Assembly (NCBI RefSeq): GCF_000722685.1
Contig: NZ_JPFV01000008.1
Coordinates: forward strand, 62,001 to 126,000
DNA: 64,000 nt
Direction of reading: 5' to 3'
DNA from: Streptococcus mitis
GTDB lineage: Bacteria; Bacillota; Bacilli; Lactobacillales; Streptococcaceae
This document shows, piece by piece, positions 1 through 7,177 of the stretch; within the stretch, counting starts at the first letter, position 1; each line of letters opens with the position of its first letter. A model generated the notes under the pieces. The model was not told the origin of the DNA, made no database searches, and saw nothing but the letters and a program-made list of their open reading frames with translations. The translations under genes and the position numbers were made by a program.

Positions 1-122
1 ATATTGCTAAATGTTATTGCATGAACTATAATGAAAAGAGAGGGATAAGGAATGGAAATGATGGAATTACCAAGTTAGGAAGTTTTCTTGATAAAGTATA
101 TAGTAGATATAAATTTAGATAG
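1..122 (+). CDS. C-terminal fragment of an unidentified CDS entering from the left edge
   Basis: One frame (codons starting at base 3) is open from the window edge to a TAG at 120-122, giving about 39 residues rich in Lys, Asn, Gly and Tyr. No start or ribosome-binding site is visible inside the window, so if it is a gene it begins to the left. It is followed after 30 bases by another small gene on the same strand. I do not recognise the family; such a short open stretch could also be chance. Confidence 0.35.
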   Translation, partial: IAKCYCMNYNEKRGIRNGNDGITKLGSFLDKVYSRYKFR

Positions 123-152
123 TAATATTTGAAAAGGAGAAAATGGAACTAG

Positions 153-350
153 ATGAATACTTCAAATTCAAAGCTACCTGAAAATAAGGCATTTATGGAA
201 TTTGACGGACTAGTTGATTTACCAAATGGAGTGAAATCAGCACCTAGGAAATACAATCTTGGAAAAATTAACAAATATTTAAACGAAACAGGAAAAGAAT
301 TTAAAGAACTGACTGTTCTGGAACTAAAACAATTTGAGAGAGTTAAATAA
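153..350 (+). CDS. Small hypothetical protein (65 aa)
   Basis: A 65-residue charged, soluble protein without signal peptide or membrane segment. The ATG at 153 lies about 13 bases downstream of an AAGGAG-like site at 134-139, rather long spacing; an ATG at 143 starts only a very short frame and is too close to that site. The stop is two bases from the start of the next gene, so the two are probably co-transcribed and translationally coupled. Family not recognised. The low GC and the position in a block of small accessory genes suggest acquired DNA. It could be half of a two-gene toxin/antitoxin or effector/immunity pair, but nothing in the sequence proves this. Confidence 0.5.
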   Translation: MNTSNSKLPENKAFMEFDGLVDLPNGVKSAPRKYNLGKINKYLNETGKEFKELTVLELKQFERVK

Positions 351-352
351 AG

Positions 353-679
353 ATGGGACTAGATAAAAGATTTGTAGAGAAAGCCTTTGCCAGTGGCAAA
401 GATAGAGTGAATAGAGCGATTTTTGTAAAACCTGAAGAGCTTATTGAACTATCTGATGAAGATTTAAGTTATTTTGGGGAAGGTATTTTTTATTGCTTAC
501 CTCGTAGCAAATTTGTAGAAAGTCATAAAGATGAGATTCGAGAGAAATACAATCTTTCTAACGAATTACCAAAGATAAACGGCATCTATTTAGGGACTTT
601 TTTAAAAATGAGATCATGGGATAGAATCAGAAAAACCAAACCAAGCTTAAAAGAAATTATAAACATGGTTGAAAAGTGA
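353..679 (+). CDS. Small hypothetical protein (108 aa)
   Basis: A 108-residue cytoplasmic-looking protein with no signal peptide or transmembrane segment, acidic in the first half and basic at the C-terminus. It begins two bases after the preceding gene stops and has no clear ribosome-binding site of its own, which implies translational coupling. I do not recognise a domain. Neighbours on the right are minus-strand genes of the CPCC type, often met beside polymorphic toxin systems, so an immunity or antitoxin role is conceivable but is only an inference from context. Confidence 0.55.
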   Translation: MGLDKRFVEKAFASGKDRVNRAIFVKPEELIELSDEDLSYFGEGIFYCLPRSKFVESHKDEIREKYNLSNELPKINGIYLGTFLKMRSWDRIRKTKPSLKEIINMVEK

Positions 680-716
680 AATAGTGGATATCTATTCGAA
701 GGAGTTTTTACTTCAT

Positions 717-926
717 TTAATCTTGGTTAATAATTTCAACTGTTACGATTTTATTCTTGAATAGTCTAATCCATCTATTTCCTGTCTTGATAGATAAACT
801 GTCGTATTCTTCATCATAGACTTCTTTATCATTAAAAAGACAAATCCCTTCATATGTTTGATTGTCAGTACCAGTAATTTTAACAACCTTATTGTTAAAG
901 TTTTCAAGTTCTATAAATTTTCCTTT
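717..926 (-). pseudogene. LSm-like small protein frame lacking a normal start
   Basis: The minus strand encodes about 66 residues in frame with, and directly after, the TAA that ends the CPCC gene at 927. The product resembles the LSm-like protein encoded at 1753-1968: both share a pattern of a hydrophobic beta strand, YEG or LEGHC, an acidic D-E-x-D turn, an I-K/R-T strand and a final V-E-I strand. No ATG, GTG or TTG in a good position was found; an AAAAGGA sequence sits just before an ATA codon at 912-914. It may use a rare start, be read through from the CPCC gene, or be a degraded partner gene. Confidence 0.5.
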
Positions 927-1136
927 TTATATTATTGGAATCCCTTTTGCGTAAGCTTCTTTGGCTTCAGCTAGTGTCATTTCATTAGGGCCACCATCTA
1001 TATTAGTTTCTCCTGTATTTTGCCAATGACAGACGTCGCAGATATCATACACTGCTGTAACAGTACCACATACTGGACAATGGACATATTCGCTACCGTT
1101 AATAATGATTAAATTCTCTTTTCCAGTCTTATTCAT
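927..1136 (-). CDS. CPCC-type cysteine-rich small protein (single domain)
   Basis: A 69-residue protein with the layout of the cysteine-rich CPCC family: HCPVCG, about 10 residues, then YDICDVCHWQNTG, a GGPN turn and a TLAEAKEAYAKG helix. The four cysteines in two CxxC-like pairs should bind one zinc. The start ATG at 1134-1136 follows GGAG with normal spacing. It is nearly a copy of each of the two repeats in the neighbouring gene at 1168-1737, so the pair arose by duplication. CPCC proteins are common beside polymorphic toxin and immunity clusters; molecular function is unknown. Confidence 0.75.
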   Translation of the reverse strand: MNKTGKENLIIINGSEYVHCPVCGTVTAVYDICDVCHWQNTGETNIDGGPNEMTLAEAKEAYAKGIPII

Positions 1137-1167
1137 TTAAGGTTACTCCCAACACTATACAAATATA

Positions 1168-1737
1168 TTAGCTATTTCTATACACTACTTTTTCAATATC
1201 ATTGATTGTAATTGTTATGGTATCCCAGTCTTTCGGGGAATCTCCTATGTCGGCAATAAAAGTATCTTCACTTAACTTTTCGACAATTGTCGCCGTTTGA
1301 CCGTTTTTTAACAACACTGTATCAAATTCTCTAATTTTTACGATTTTTCTCCTTGCGTAAGCTTCTTTAGCTTCGGCGAGAGTAATCCTGTTAGGGCCGC
1401 CGTCAATATTTATAATACCCGTATTTTGCCAACGACAAACGTCACAGATATCATAGTCTATTACGTCATTCCCACAAACAGGACAATGTAGCCAGGTCTC
1501 CCCATTAATTACCCAAGTCTTTTGTGATTCATTTATGTCGTTTTTCCTTTTATAAGCCATTTTCGCTTCTGCAAGCGTCATTTTATTAGGACCGCCATCG
1601 ATATTAAATGCTCCCGTATTTTGCCAATGACAAACATCGCAAATATCGTAAGTTTCTACTAAAGTTCCACATACAGGGCAATGCACATGCTCCCAACCAT
1701 CAATGAAAATTAAATTCTCTTTTTTAGTTTTATTCAT
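1168..1737 (-). CDS. Tandem CPCC-domain protein with C-terminal DUF4926-like domain
   Basis: A 189-residue protein built of two successive CPCC zinc-ribbon units (about residues 10-60 and 70-120), each with HCPVCG, YDICDVC-W-QNTG, a GGPN turn and the TLAEAK-AY helix. A C-terminal segment of about 60 residues (DTVLLKNGQTATIVE onward) looks like the small beta-rich DUF4926 fold. The ATG at 1735-1737 is chosen over an upstream TTG because AGGAG lies nine bases before it. Upstream on the same strand is an LSm-like gene and downstream a single-CPCC gene. The two-repeat structure is unusual, since most family members carry one. Role unknown; immunity-like from context only. Confidence 0.75.
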   Translation of the reverse strand: MNKTKKENLIFIDGWEHVHCPVCGTLVETYDICDVCHWQNTGAFNIDGGPNKMTLAEAKMAYKRKNDINESQKTWVINGETWLHCPVCGNDVIDYDICDVCRWQNTGIINIDGGPNRITLAEAKEAYARRKIVKIREFDTVLLKNGQTATIVEKLSEDTFIADIGDSPKDWDTITITINDIEKVVYRNS

Positions 1738-1752
1738 GATAAACAACTCCTG

Positions 1753-1968
1753 TTATTTTGTAATACCGTCTTGAGTTAACTCTATTGATGCGATTTCAGA
1801 TTCATTAAATCCAACATATGGATATTTATCTGTTCTTATTGTAATTTCATCGTAGAGTTCATCTTCCGTATCAAGTTTCCCTGTAAAGCTATTACAATGA
1901 CCCTCTAAAATTTGTCCGTCAACAAAAACAATCCTAATTTCTTTCCCTAAATACTGTTCTAAATTCAT
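1753..1968 (-). CDS. LSm-like small protein (71 aa)
   Basis: A 71-residue protein with a predicted five-strand beta pattern resembling LSm-like accessory proteins: NLEQYLGKEIRIVF, a D-G-x-x-LEGHC strand, an acidic loop D-T-E-D-E, an ITIRTDKYPYVGF strand and a final I-A-S-I-E-L strand. The ATG at 1966-1968 is preferred because GGAAAG precedes it; an upstream TTG would add six residues. It ends 15 bases before the CPCC tandem gene, so it is the first gene of a minus-strand operon. A second LSm-like frame follows the other CPCC gene, giving an LSm-CPCC-CPCC-LSm order. Confidence 0.6.
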   Translation of the reverse strand: MNLEQYLGKEIRIVFVDGQILEGHCNSFTGKLDTEDELYDEITIRTDKYPYVGFNESEIASIELTQDGITK

Positions 1969-2013
1969 TACTGATTTTCTTTCCAATATTATACTTCAAA
2001 TCAAGGGATATTA

Positions 2014-2172
2014 CTAATGAATAAAGTATGGTAAATGATGAAACAGTTTATCTGACAATGCAAGTTTCTCTTCTGCCGAACGTATTGATTTAGTAGTTTT
2101 TGCTAGTCTTTTAGAAAAATCGTAATATAATTTTGGGTGATAATCATTTTTTAATGAAGAGAGGAGAAGTAA
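2014..2172 (-). pseudogene. Possible remnant of an unidentified gene
   Basis: A minus-strand frame of about 52 codons runs from just after an in-frame TAA to a TAG at 2014-2016, with no start codon. Its composition (H-P-K-L-Y-Y-D-F, then S-I-R-S-A-E-E-K-L) looks protein-like rather than random. It lies upstream of the LSm/CPCC operon. It may be the end of a deleted gene; chance cannot be excluded. Confidence 0.3.
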
Positions 2173-2257
2173 TGTTAAGATTCAATTGCGCCACTTCTTA
2201 GTGAGTCGAAAAAAGCAGGAACTCTGATAGTTCTGCCTATCCGTTTATATAAGGCTT

Positions 2258-2285
2258 CCCCTAGAACCACATCTAGGGGCTTTTA
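2258..2285 (+). terminator. Rho-independent terminator upstream of hicA
   Basis: Perfect 8-bp stem CCCCTAGA / TCTAGGGG with a 6-base loop followed by CTTTTAT. It ends a transcript coming from the left on the plus strand and insulates the hicAB promoter. A second hairpin (GCAGGAACT paired with AGTTCTGC, around 2215-2241) lies just before it, so the two may form the 3' part of a small RNA. Confidence 0.65.
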
Positions 2286-2313
2286 TGTATAAGAGAATAA
2301 TAAGTATTACACC

Positions 2314-2342
2314 TTTACAATACGTGTAGCACGTGTTATAAT
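2314..2342 (+). promoter_or_regulatory. hicAB promoter with palindromic operator in the spacer
   Basis: TTTACA at 2314-2319 and TATAAT at 2337-2342 are separated by exactly 17 bases. The spacer carries the palindrome ACGTG-TAG-CACGT (2322-2334), so a repressor bound there would exclude RNA polymerase. HicB antitoxins with a C-terminal DNA-binding domain autorepress in this way. The predicted start near 2349 leaves only a short leader and rules out the ATG at 2341 as the hicA start. Confidence 0.75.
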
Positions 2343-2367
2343 GGTGTTGTCAGGAGGTAAAAGCGCT

Positions 2368-2547
2368 ATGCCTATGACACAAAAAGAGATGGTTAAACTC
2401 CTTACGGCCAATGGTTGGATAAAGACTAGAGGTGGTAAAGGCTCCCATATTAAAATGGAGAAGCAAGGGGAAAGACCTATCACAATCCCTCATGGTGAAC
2501 TGAATAAGTACACTGAAAGAGGGATAAGAAAGCAAGCTGGGTTGTAA
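2368..2547 (+). CDS. hicA: HicA family toxin (mRNA interferase)
   Basis: A 59-residue HicA toxin with a double-stranded-RNA-binding-like fold. Visible family features are the N-terminal QKEMVKLLTANGW helix, the R-G-G-K-G-S-H stretch with the catalytic His, the P-I-T-I-P-H strand and the G-x-x-R-K-Q-A helix. HicA cleaves mRNA and inhibits growth unless bound by HicB. The ATG at 2368 lies 10 bases after AGGAGG; an in-frame ATG two codons on is an alternative. It is transcribed from a promoter whose spacer carries a palindrome, with hicB 36 bases downstream, the usual toxin-first hicAB order. Confidence 0.92.
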   Translation: MPMTQKEMVKLLTANGWIKTRGGKGSHIKMEKQGERPITIPHGELNKYTERGIRKQAGL

Positions 2548-2583
2548 AATTCAGCCCCTGCTTTTTGATATGGAGGTAGTGAA

Positions 2584-3036
2584 ATGTTAGTGACATATCC
2601 AGCTTTATTTTATTATGATGATACAGATGGGGTAAAAGCGACTTATTTTGTTCATTTCCCAGATTTTGAATACTCAGCTACACAAGGTGCGGGGATTTCT
2701 GAGGCTTTGGCTATGGGTTCGGAGTGGTTAGGAATTACTGTTGCAGATTTGATAGAGAATGATGAAGATTTGCCCCAGCCATCAGATATCAATAGCTTGT
2801 CTTTAATTGATAATGATCCTTTTAAAGATGATGAAGATTTCGTGTCAACCTATGACCTTGATAAATCTTTTATTTCTATGGTATCTGTTGATGTATTAGA
2901 ATACCTAGGAAGTCAGGAACCAATTAAAAAGACCTTGACCATACCAAGATGGGCAGATAAGTTGGGACGAGAAATGGGACTTAACTTTTCTCAGACTTTG
3001 ACAGATGCTATTGCAGATAAGAAAATTCAAGCCTAA
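2584..3036 (+). CDS. hicB: HicB family antitoxin
   Basis: A 150-residue HicB antitoxin. The N-terminal half (residues 1-70) is the degenerate RNase H-like fold, seen in YPALFYYDDTDG, the YFVHFPDFEYSATQG strands and the A-x-x-M helix. The C-terminal part (about 105-150) resembles a ribbon-helix-helix domain (K-K-T-L-T-I-P-R-W-A-D and F-S-Q-T-L-T-D-A-I). It should mask HicA and, through the C-terminal domain, bind the palindrome within the operon promoter. A good GGAGG precedes its ATG. A terminator at 3123-3143 closes the operon. HicAB modules are mobile addiction cassettes, consistent with this accessory block. Confidence 0.92.
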   Translation: MLVTYPALFYYDDTDGVKATYFVHFPDFEYSATQGAGISEALAMGSEWLGITVADLIENDEDLPQPSDINSLSLIDNDPFKDDEDFVSTYDLDKSFISMVSVDVLEYLGSQEPIKKTLTIPRWADKLGREMGLNFSQTLTDAIADKKIQA

Positions 3037-3122
3037 GATTAAGTGTGGTATCGTGGTAATAGTCAATAAAAAAGCACGTTCAATTGTGCTAGTTACTTGT
3101 CTATTGATTTTATAGGTTTCTT

Positions 3123-3143
3123 AGCCCTTTTGAGGGCTTTTTA
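3123..3143 (+). terminator. Terminator of hicAB
   Basis: AGCCCT / AGGGCT 6-bp stem with a 4-base loop followed by five T residues. Confidence 0.75.
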
Positions 3144-3220
3144 TATTGATTTTTCAGGAAAAATAAAGAAATCAGACTTTTAAGAAAATCACTAATACCA
3201 AGGGTTTAAATGAGGTAATA

Positions 3221-3229
3221 TGGTATAAT
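3221..3229 (+). promoter_or_regulatory. Extended -10 promoter for the DUF3013 gene
   Basis: TGGTATAAT matches an extended -10 box (TG, one base, TATAAT). No strong -35 is seen at 17 bases. It lies about 100 bases before the start codon at 3327; the leader between contains short inverted repeats around 3283-3315. Confidence 0.6.
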
Positions 3230-3326
3230 TAGGACATAAAATAATTTTGTGGTAAGATGGTAGTATCTATTTTAGCATATTTCCGAGTATTCGGGGCGAT
3301 TAAGAGTCGCATAGAAAGAGGACAAA

Positions 3327-3797
3327 ATGGCAACATACGGATTTTTAGATGTTTTAGAGGAAGAGTTGGAGAAGAACTTTCCTTTTGACTTTGAGATTAG
3401 TTGGGACAAACGCAATCACGCGGTAGAAGTGAGTTTTCTATTGGAAGCGCAAAATACTGCAGGTGTGGAGATGGTGGATGAAGATGGAGAGGTTTCATCA
3501 GAAGATATCCTCTTTGAAGAAGCAGTGCTTTTTTACAATCCTGCCAAGTCAACAGTCAATGAGGAAGACTATTTGACTGTCATCCCTTACCTGCCTAAAA
3601 AAGGATTTTCTCGCGAATTTTTAGCTTATTTTGCGCTATTCCTTAAAGATACTGCCGAGGTTGGGCTAGATGCCCTCATGGACTTTTTGGAAGACCCAGA
3701 AGCAGAGGAATTCGTCATGGAATGGAACCAAGAAGTCTTTGTAGAAGGAAAAGTTGGCTTGGAAGAGGGAGAGTTTTATCCTTATCCGAGATACTAG
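3327..3797 (+). CDS. DUF3013 family protein
   Basis: A 156-residue very acidic cytoplasmic protein of the DUF3013 family found in lactic streptococci. It has no signal peptide and no membrane segment. Alternating hydrophobic strands in the first half and an F-L-A-Y-F-A-L-F-L-K helix in the middle are visible. AGAGG precedes the ATG with good spacing. It is the first gene of a plus-strand run, followed 18 bases later by an M50-like protease gene. No function is established for the family. Confidence 0.75.
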   Translation: MATYGFLDVLEEELEKNFPFDFEISWDKRNHAVEVSFLLEAQNTAGVEMVDEDGEVSSEDILFEEAVLFYNPAKSTVNEEDYLTVIPYLPKKGFSREFLAYFALFLKDTAEVGLDALMDFLEDPEAEEFVMEWNQEVFVEGKVGLEEGEFYPYPRY

Positions 3798-3815
3798 GAG
3801 TTTGGAGAAGGTAGT

Positions 3816-4904
3816 ATGAAAAAATTTGGGACGTATTTGGTTTATGTGCTAGCTTTTGTCTTTATTATGCTAGCTTTTGCTTGTGGCACTATCGCATTTG
3901 CAGAGTTGGGGTATTCCGCAGTTTTAGCCTTTACTTTTGGTTATACCTTCGCTCTTCTAAGCATGTATGTAATCTTTATTCTTCATGAGTTGGGTCATGC
4001 ATTTTGTGGTTATCTGACAGGCTATCGGCTGGTGGCTTTTGGATTAGGAAACTTTCTTTTAACCAAAAAGTCAGGAAGGCTTCATCTTAGTCGAACAGCA
4101 GTTATAAAAAATGTTGGTGCTCAGTATATTGGTTTAAAAGAGAATGAAAGTGATCAAAGAATCATCTTGATGCTTTCAGGAGGCTTGATAGTTCACCTTT
4201 GCTTGATATTATTGGCAACACTTTTTGTTTTTTTGACAACAAACTGGTATTTTGCAGGCACTTGGATTTGTCTAAATTTATCTCTTCTTCTATTCAATGC
4301 TCTGCCAGTTGGGATTACCGATGGAGCAAAAATTTGGGAATTACTACAACACCCTGAAAATACGAAATACGCCTACCTAATGTTGAGGCATTCTGCCCAG
4401 ACCTTGCTAGCTCCTCAAGAATATGATTTAAAAGACTTTATCATGTCTGTTGATGAGGATGTGAGAGGGAGTTTTGCAGAAAGTGTTCAGACTCTTCAGG
4501 GGTTGGTATTCATATTGGATGATAATATAGAGCTTGCAAAGCAACAGTTGCAGTCTGTGCTAGAGAAAACAGATAATCCAATGTCTAAAACTAGCTCTCA
4601 ATTATACCTTCTTCAAGTTGCTCTGATGGAAGGAGATAATAAGAAAGCGGAAGAATATGCAAGTATTCGAGGGGTCAAATCCTTTTTATCTATAAAAACA
4701 GCAGATATGCAGGTCATTCAAGCTTGGTATCAATTTAAGGTAAGGAAAGATGTAGTTCAAACTCACAAGGCTATGAAGATTGCTAGACGTAAAATGAATA
4801 GCAGCCGAATGTTACGGGATGAGAAAATCTATTATCAAAATTGGTTAGCAGAGCTGGAAAAGGAAATGTTAGAAGGAACTGAAGATGAAACTAGAAATTT
4901 CTGA
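3816..4904 (+). CDS. M50-like membrane metalloprotease homologue
   Basis: A 362-residue integral membrane protein. Two hydrophobic segments fill residues 5-60, and the second ends in ILHELGHAFCGY, an HExxH zinc motif placed next to a membrane segment as in M50 site-2 proteases. Further hydrophobic segments lie around 120-165, with an N-A-L-P-V-G-I-T-D-G motif resembling the N-x-x-P-x-x-x-x-D-G second zinc motif of the family. The C-terminal 180 residues are soluble and helical, possibly TPR-like. Its substrate is unknown. It overlaps the next gene (Nudix) by 20 bases, so the two are translated together. Intact M50 residues argue for activity. Confidence 0.75.
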   Translation: MKKFGTYLVYVLAFVFIMLAFACGTIAFAELGYSAVLAFTFGYTFALLSMYVIFILHELGHAFCGYLTGYRLVAFGLGNFLLTKKSGRLHLSRTAVIKNVGAQYIGLKENESDQRIILMLSGGLIVHLCLILLATLFVFLTTNWYFAGTWICLNLSLLLFNALPVGITDGAKIWELLQHPENTKYAYLMLRHSAQTLLAPQEYDLKDFIMSVDEDVRGSFAESVQTLQGLVFILDDNIELAKQQLQSVLEKTDNPMSKTSSQLYLLQVALMEGDNKKAEEYASIRGVKSFLSIKTADMQVIQAWYQFKVRKDVVQTHKAMKIARRKMNSSRMLRDEKIYYQNWLAELEKEMLEGTEDETRNF

Positions 4905-5328
4905 TTTCACAGGCTGTAAGATTGCTTTGTTTTGTGGGGATAAGCTCTTGACTATCTTACGCGATGATAAGGCAAGCATTCCCTGGCCCAATATGTGGGA
5001 ACTGCCAGGTGGGGGACGAGAGGGGGATGAAAGTCCGTTTGAGTGCGCGGCGCGTGAAGTTTATGAGGAACTGGGAATTCATTTAGATGAAGACTGTCTG
5101 CTTTGGAGCAAGATTTATCCTAGCGTAATCTTTAAAGATAAGCAATCGGTCTTTATGGTTGGTCAGCTAAGACAAGAACAATTTGACAATATTACCTTTG
5201 GAGATGAAGGTCAGGCTTATAAGCTGATGCCCGTTGAGGAATTTCTCAATTCTAAACAGGCAGTACCTCAGTTACAGGGGAGATTGAGGGATTATTTGGA
5301 GGGAAGTTCGATAAATGGAAAAGCGTAG
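4885..5328 (+). CDS. Nudix hydrolase (MutT/NUDIX family)
   Basis: A 147-residue Nudix hydrolase. The Nudix box GGGREGDESPFECAAREV followed by YEELGI fits G-x5-E-x7-R-E-U-x-E-E-x-G-U at about residues 40-62, and P-W-P-N-M-W-E-L-P precedes it as usual. The enzyme should hydrolyse a nucleoside diphosphate linked to another group; the sequence does not reveal the substrate. The start ATG lies inside the end of the M50-like gene, and its end overlaps the GIY-YIG gene by 14 bases, suggesting a coupled operon. Confidence 0.88.
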   Translation: MKLEISDFTGCKIALFCGDKLLTILRDDKASIPWPNMWELPGGGREGDESPFECAAREVYEELGIHLDEDCLLWSKIYPSVIFKDKQSVFMVGQLRQEQFDNITFGDEGQAYKLMPVEEFLNSKQAVPQLQGRLRDYLEGSSINGKA

Positions 5329-6211
5329 CAAAAATATCAATATGTTTCTCATGGATGGTGAAGTGACTGGAAAAATCAAATGTACTTTGTCAAATTGGAC
5401 GGGGGTGATTTACAAAATACCTCGTATTCAGTTGGGAGATTTGAAGTCTCGTGATGAAATGAAACAAAGTGGTATTTATTTCTTATTTGGTCGAGATGAA
5501 GATAAACAGAAAGATGTGACCTATATTGGTCAGGCGACAACTCGGAAAAATGGTGAAGGGGTATTGTTGCGAATTCAAGAGCATACCCGCGATACTCACG
5601 CAGATTATTTTAATGACGTCATAATTCTAACAACTCAAAATAATTCTTTCGGTCCAACAGAAATTAGCTATTTGGAAAATAAATTTACTCAACTTGCTAA
5701 ACAAGCTGGTCGCTATATTGTGAAAAATGGGAATGATCCAAATCCTGGTAATGTAACTGAGGAAAAGGAATCTGAACTGGACGAAATTATTGAAAATACA
5801 CTAATGATTATCGGCACTTTAGGTTATCGTGTTTTTGTTCCAATGACAAAGGAAGTTAGTCAAGATTTGACTGATAATCATTCAACTTATCTTTATTTAA
5901 AGCGTAAAACTAAGAAATCTAACAAAGTAATAGAAGCAACTTGTGAACGGACAACTGAAGGTTTTGTTGTTTTAGAAGGAAGTCAAGTAGAAATAATGGA
6001 TTCTCCTAACCTTCCAGCAAGTTTAAAAGAAATGCGTCAGAATTTAATAGATTCACAGGTTATTCAAGATGGAGTGTTAAAGGAAAAACAACTCTTTTCT
6101 AGTCCTTCTTATGCAGCGGCTTTTTTGCTGGGTATGCAAACGAACGGACGAACTGATTGGAAAAATCAGGATGGAAGAACTTTAAAAGAATTAGAAGAAT
6201 TAATAGATTGA
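5315..6211 (+). CDS. GIY-YIG nuclease-domain protein with DUF4357
   Basis: A 298-residue protein. Residues about 50-130 form a GIY-YIG-like nuclease core: S-G-I-Y-F-L-F-G, then T-Y-I-G-Q-A, then L-L-R-I-Q-E-H with the catalytic Arg, and a later S-Y-L-E-N-K with the conserved Glu. The C-terminal 100 residues are the DUF4357 domain (G-F-V-V-L-E-G-S through S-P-S-Y-A-A-A-F-L-L-G). GIY-YIG/DUF4357 proteins are widespread in bacteria, sometimes near restriction or phage-defence genes; role unknown. Base composition is more AT-rich than the flanking Nudix and prmA genes, suggesting insertion. No methyltransferase partner is next to it. Confidence 0.8.
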   Translation: MEKRSKNINMFLMDGEVTGKIKCTLSNWTGVIYKIPRIQLGDLKSRDEMKQSGIYFLFGRDEDKQKDVTYIGQATTRKNGEGVLLRIQEHTRDTHADYFNDVIILTTQNNSFGPTEISYLENKFTQLAKQAGRYIVKNGNDPNPGNVTEEKESELDEIIENTLMIIGTLGYRVFVPMTKEVSQDLTDNHSTYLYLKRKTKKSNKVIEATCERTTEGFVVLEGSQVEIMDSPNLPASLKEMRQNLIDSQVIQDGVLKEKQLFSSPSYAAAFLLGMQTNGRTDWKNQDGRTLKELEELID

Positions 6212-6225
6212 TAAGGAAAAATTAA

Positions 6226-7176
6226 ATGGAAACATGGCAAGAGTTAAGAGTTACAGTGAAGCGTGAGGGAGAGGAGTTGGTTTCCAATCTCTTGATTGAG
6301 CTAGGAGCACAAGGTGTTGCGATTGAAGACAGTATGGACTATGTGGGAAATGTTAACCGCTTTGGTGAGATTTTCCCAGAGGTTGAGCAACAAGAAGAAA
6401 TTGTGGTGACGGCCTACTACCCTGACACGGTGGATGTGGCAGTGGTTGAGGCGGACTTACAGGCTCGCTTAGCAGAATTGACAGATTTTATGGATTTGGG
6501 AGAAGTAAAAATGGGGACGACTGCCTTGGCTGAGGAAGACTGGGCGGACAACTGGAAGAAATACTATGAGCCAGCTCGTATCACTCATGATTTGACCATC
6601 GTGCCGTCTTGGACAGACTATGAGGCGACTGCGGGAGAAAAAATTATCAAGCTAGACCCTGGTATGGCCTTTGGAACGGGAACCCACCCAACAACCAAGA
6701 TGAGTCTCTTTGCCTTGGAACAGGTTCTTCGTGGTGGCGAAACGGTGCTGGATGTGGGGACTGGTTCAGGGGTTCTCTCTATTGCCAGCTCGCTACTTGG
6801 TGCCAAGGAAATCTTTGCCTACGATCTGGATGATGTAGCAGTTCGAGTTGCTCAGGAAAATATTGAACTCAACCCTGGAATGGAAAACATCCATGTAGCA
6901 GCAGGAGACTTACTTAAGGATGTTGAGATTGAGGCAGATGTCATTGTGGCTAATATCTTGGCGGATATCCTCATTCATCTGACGGATGATGCTTATCGTT
7001 TGGTCAAGGATGAAGGCTACCTCATCATGAGTGGAATTATCAAGGACAAGTGGGACATGGTGCGCGAGTCGGCTGAGTCAGCTGGATTTTTCCTTGAAAC
7101 CCACATGATTCAAGGGGAATGGAATGCCTGTGTTTTCAAGAAGACCAAGGATATTTCAGGTGTGATTGGAGGCTAG
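6226..7176 (+). CDS. prmA: Ribosomal protein L11 methyltransferase
   Basis: A 316-residue PrmA, which trimethylates ribosomal protein L11 using S-adenosylmethionine. The N-terminal substrate-recognition domain (1-120) with [10 protein letters not shown] is followed by the Rossmann methyltransferase core: [13 protein letters not shown], motif [12 protein letters not shown], and motif [17 protein letters not shown] lies before the ATG. It is followed immediately by rsmE, a conserved streptococcal pair of ribosome-modifying enzymes. Length is normal. Confidence 0.95.
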   Translation: METWQELRVTVKREGEELVSNLLIELGAQGVAIEDSMDYVGNVNRFGEIFPEVEQQEEIVVTAYYPDTVDVAVVEADLQARLAELTDFMDLGEVKMGTTALAEEDWADNWKKYYEPARITHDLTIVPSWTDYEATAGEKIIKLDPGMAFGTGTHPTTKMSLFALEQVLRGGETVLDVGTGSGVLSIASSLLGAKEIFAYDLDDVAVRVAQENIELNPGMENIHVAAGDLLKDVEIEADVIVANILADILIHLTDDAYRLVKDEGYLIMSGIIKDKWDMVRESAESAGFFLETHMIQGEWNACVFKKTKDISGVIGG

Positions 7177-7177
7177 G

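Noticed and set aside
2221..2285. A tRNA gene in the gap before hicA
   Set aside because: Two hairpins are present but no cloverleaf, no T-loop GTTCGAATC-type box and no acceptor stem could be drawn.
2341..2367. Upstream ATG at 2341 as the hicA start
   Set aside because: It overlaps the -10 box and precedes the predicted transcription start; AGGAGG points to 2368.
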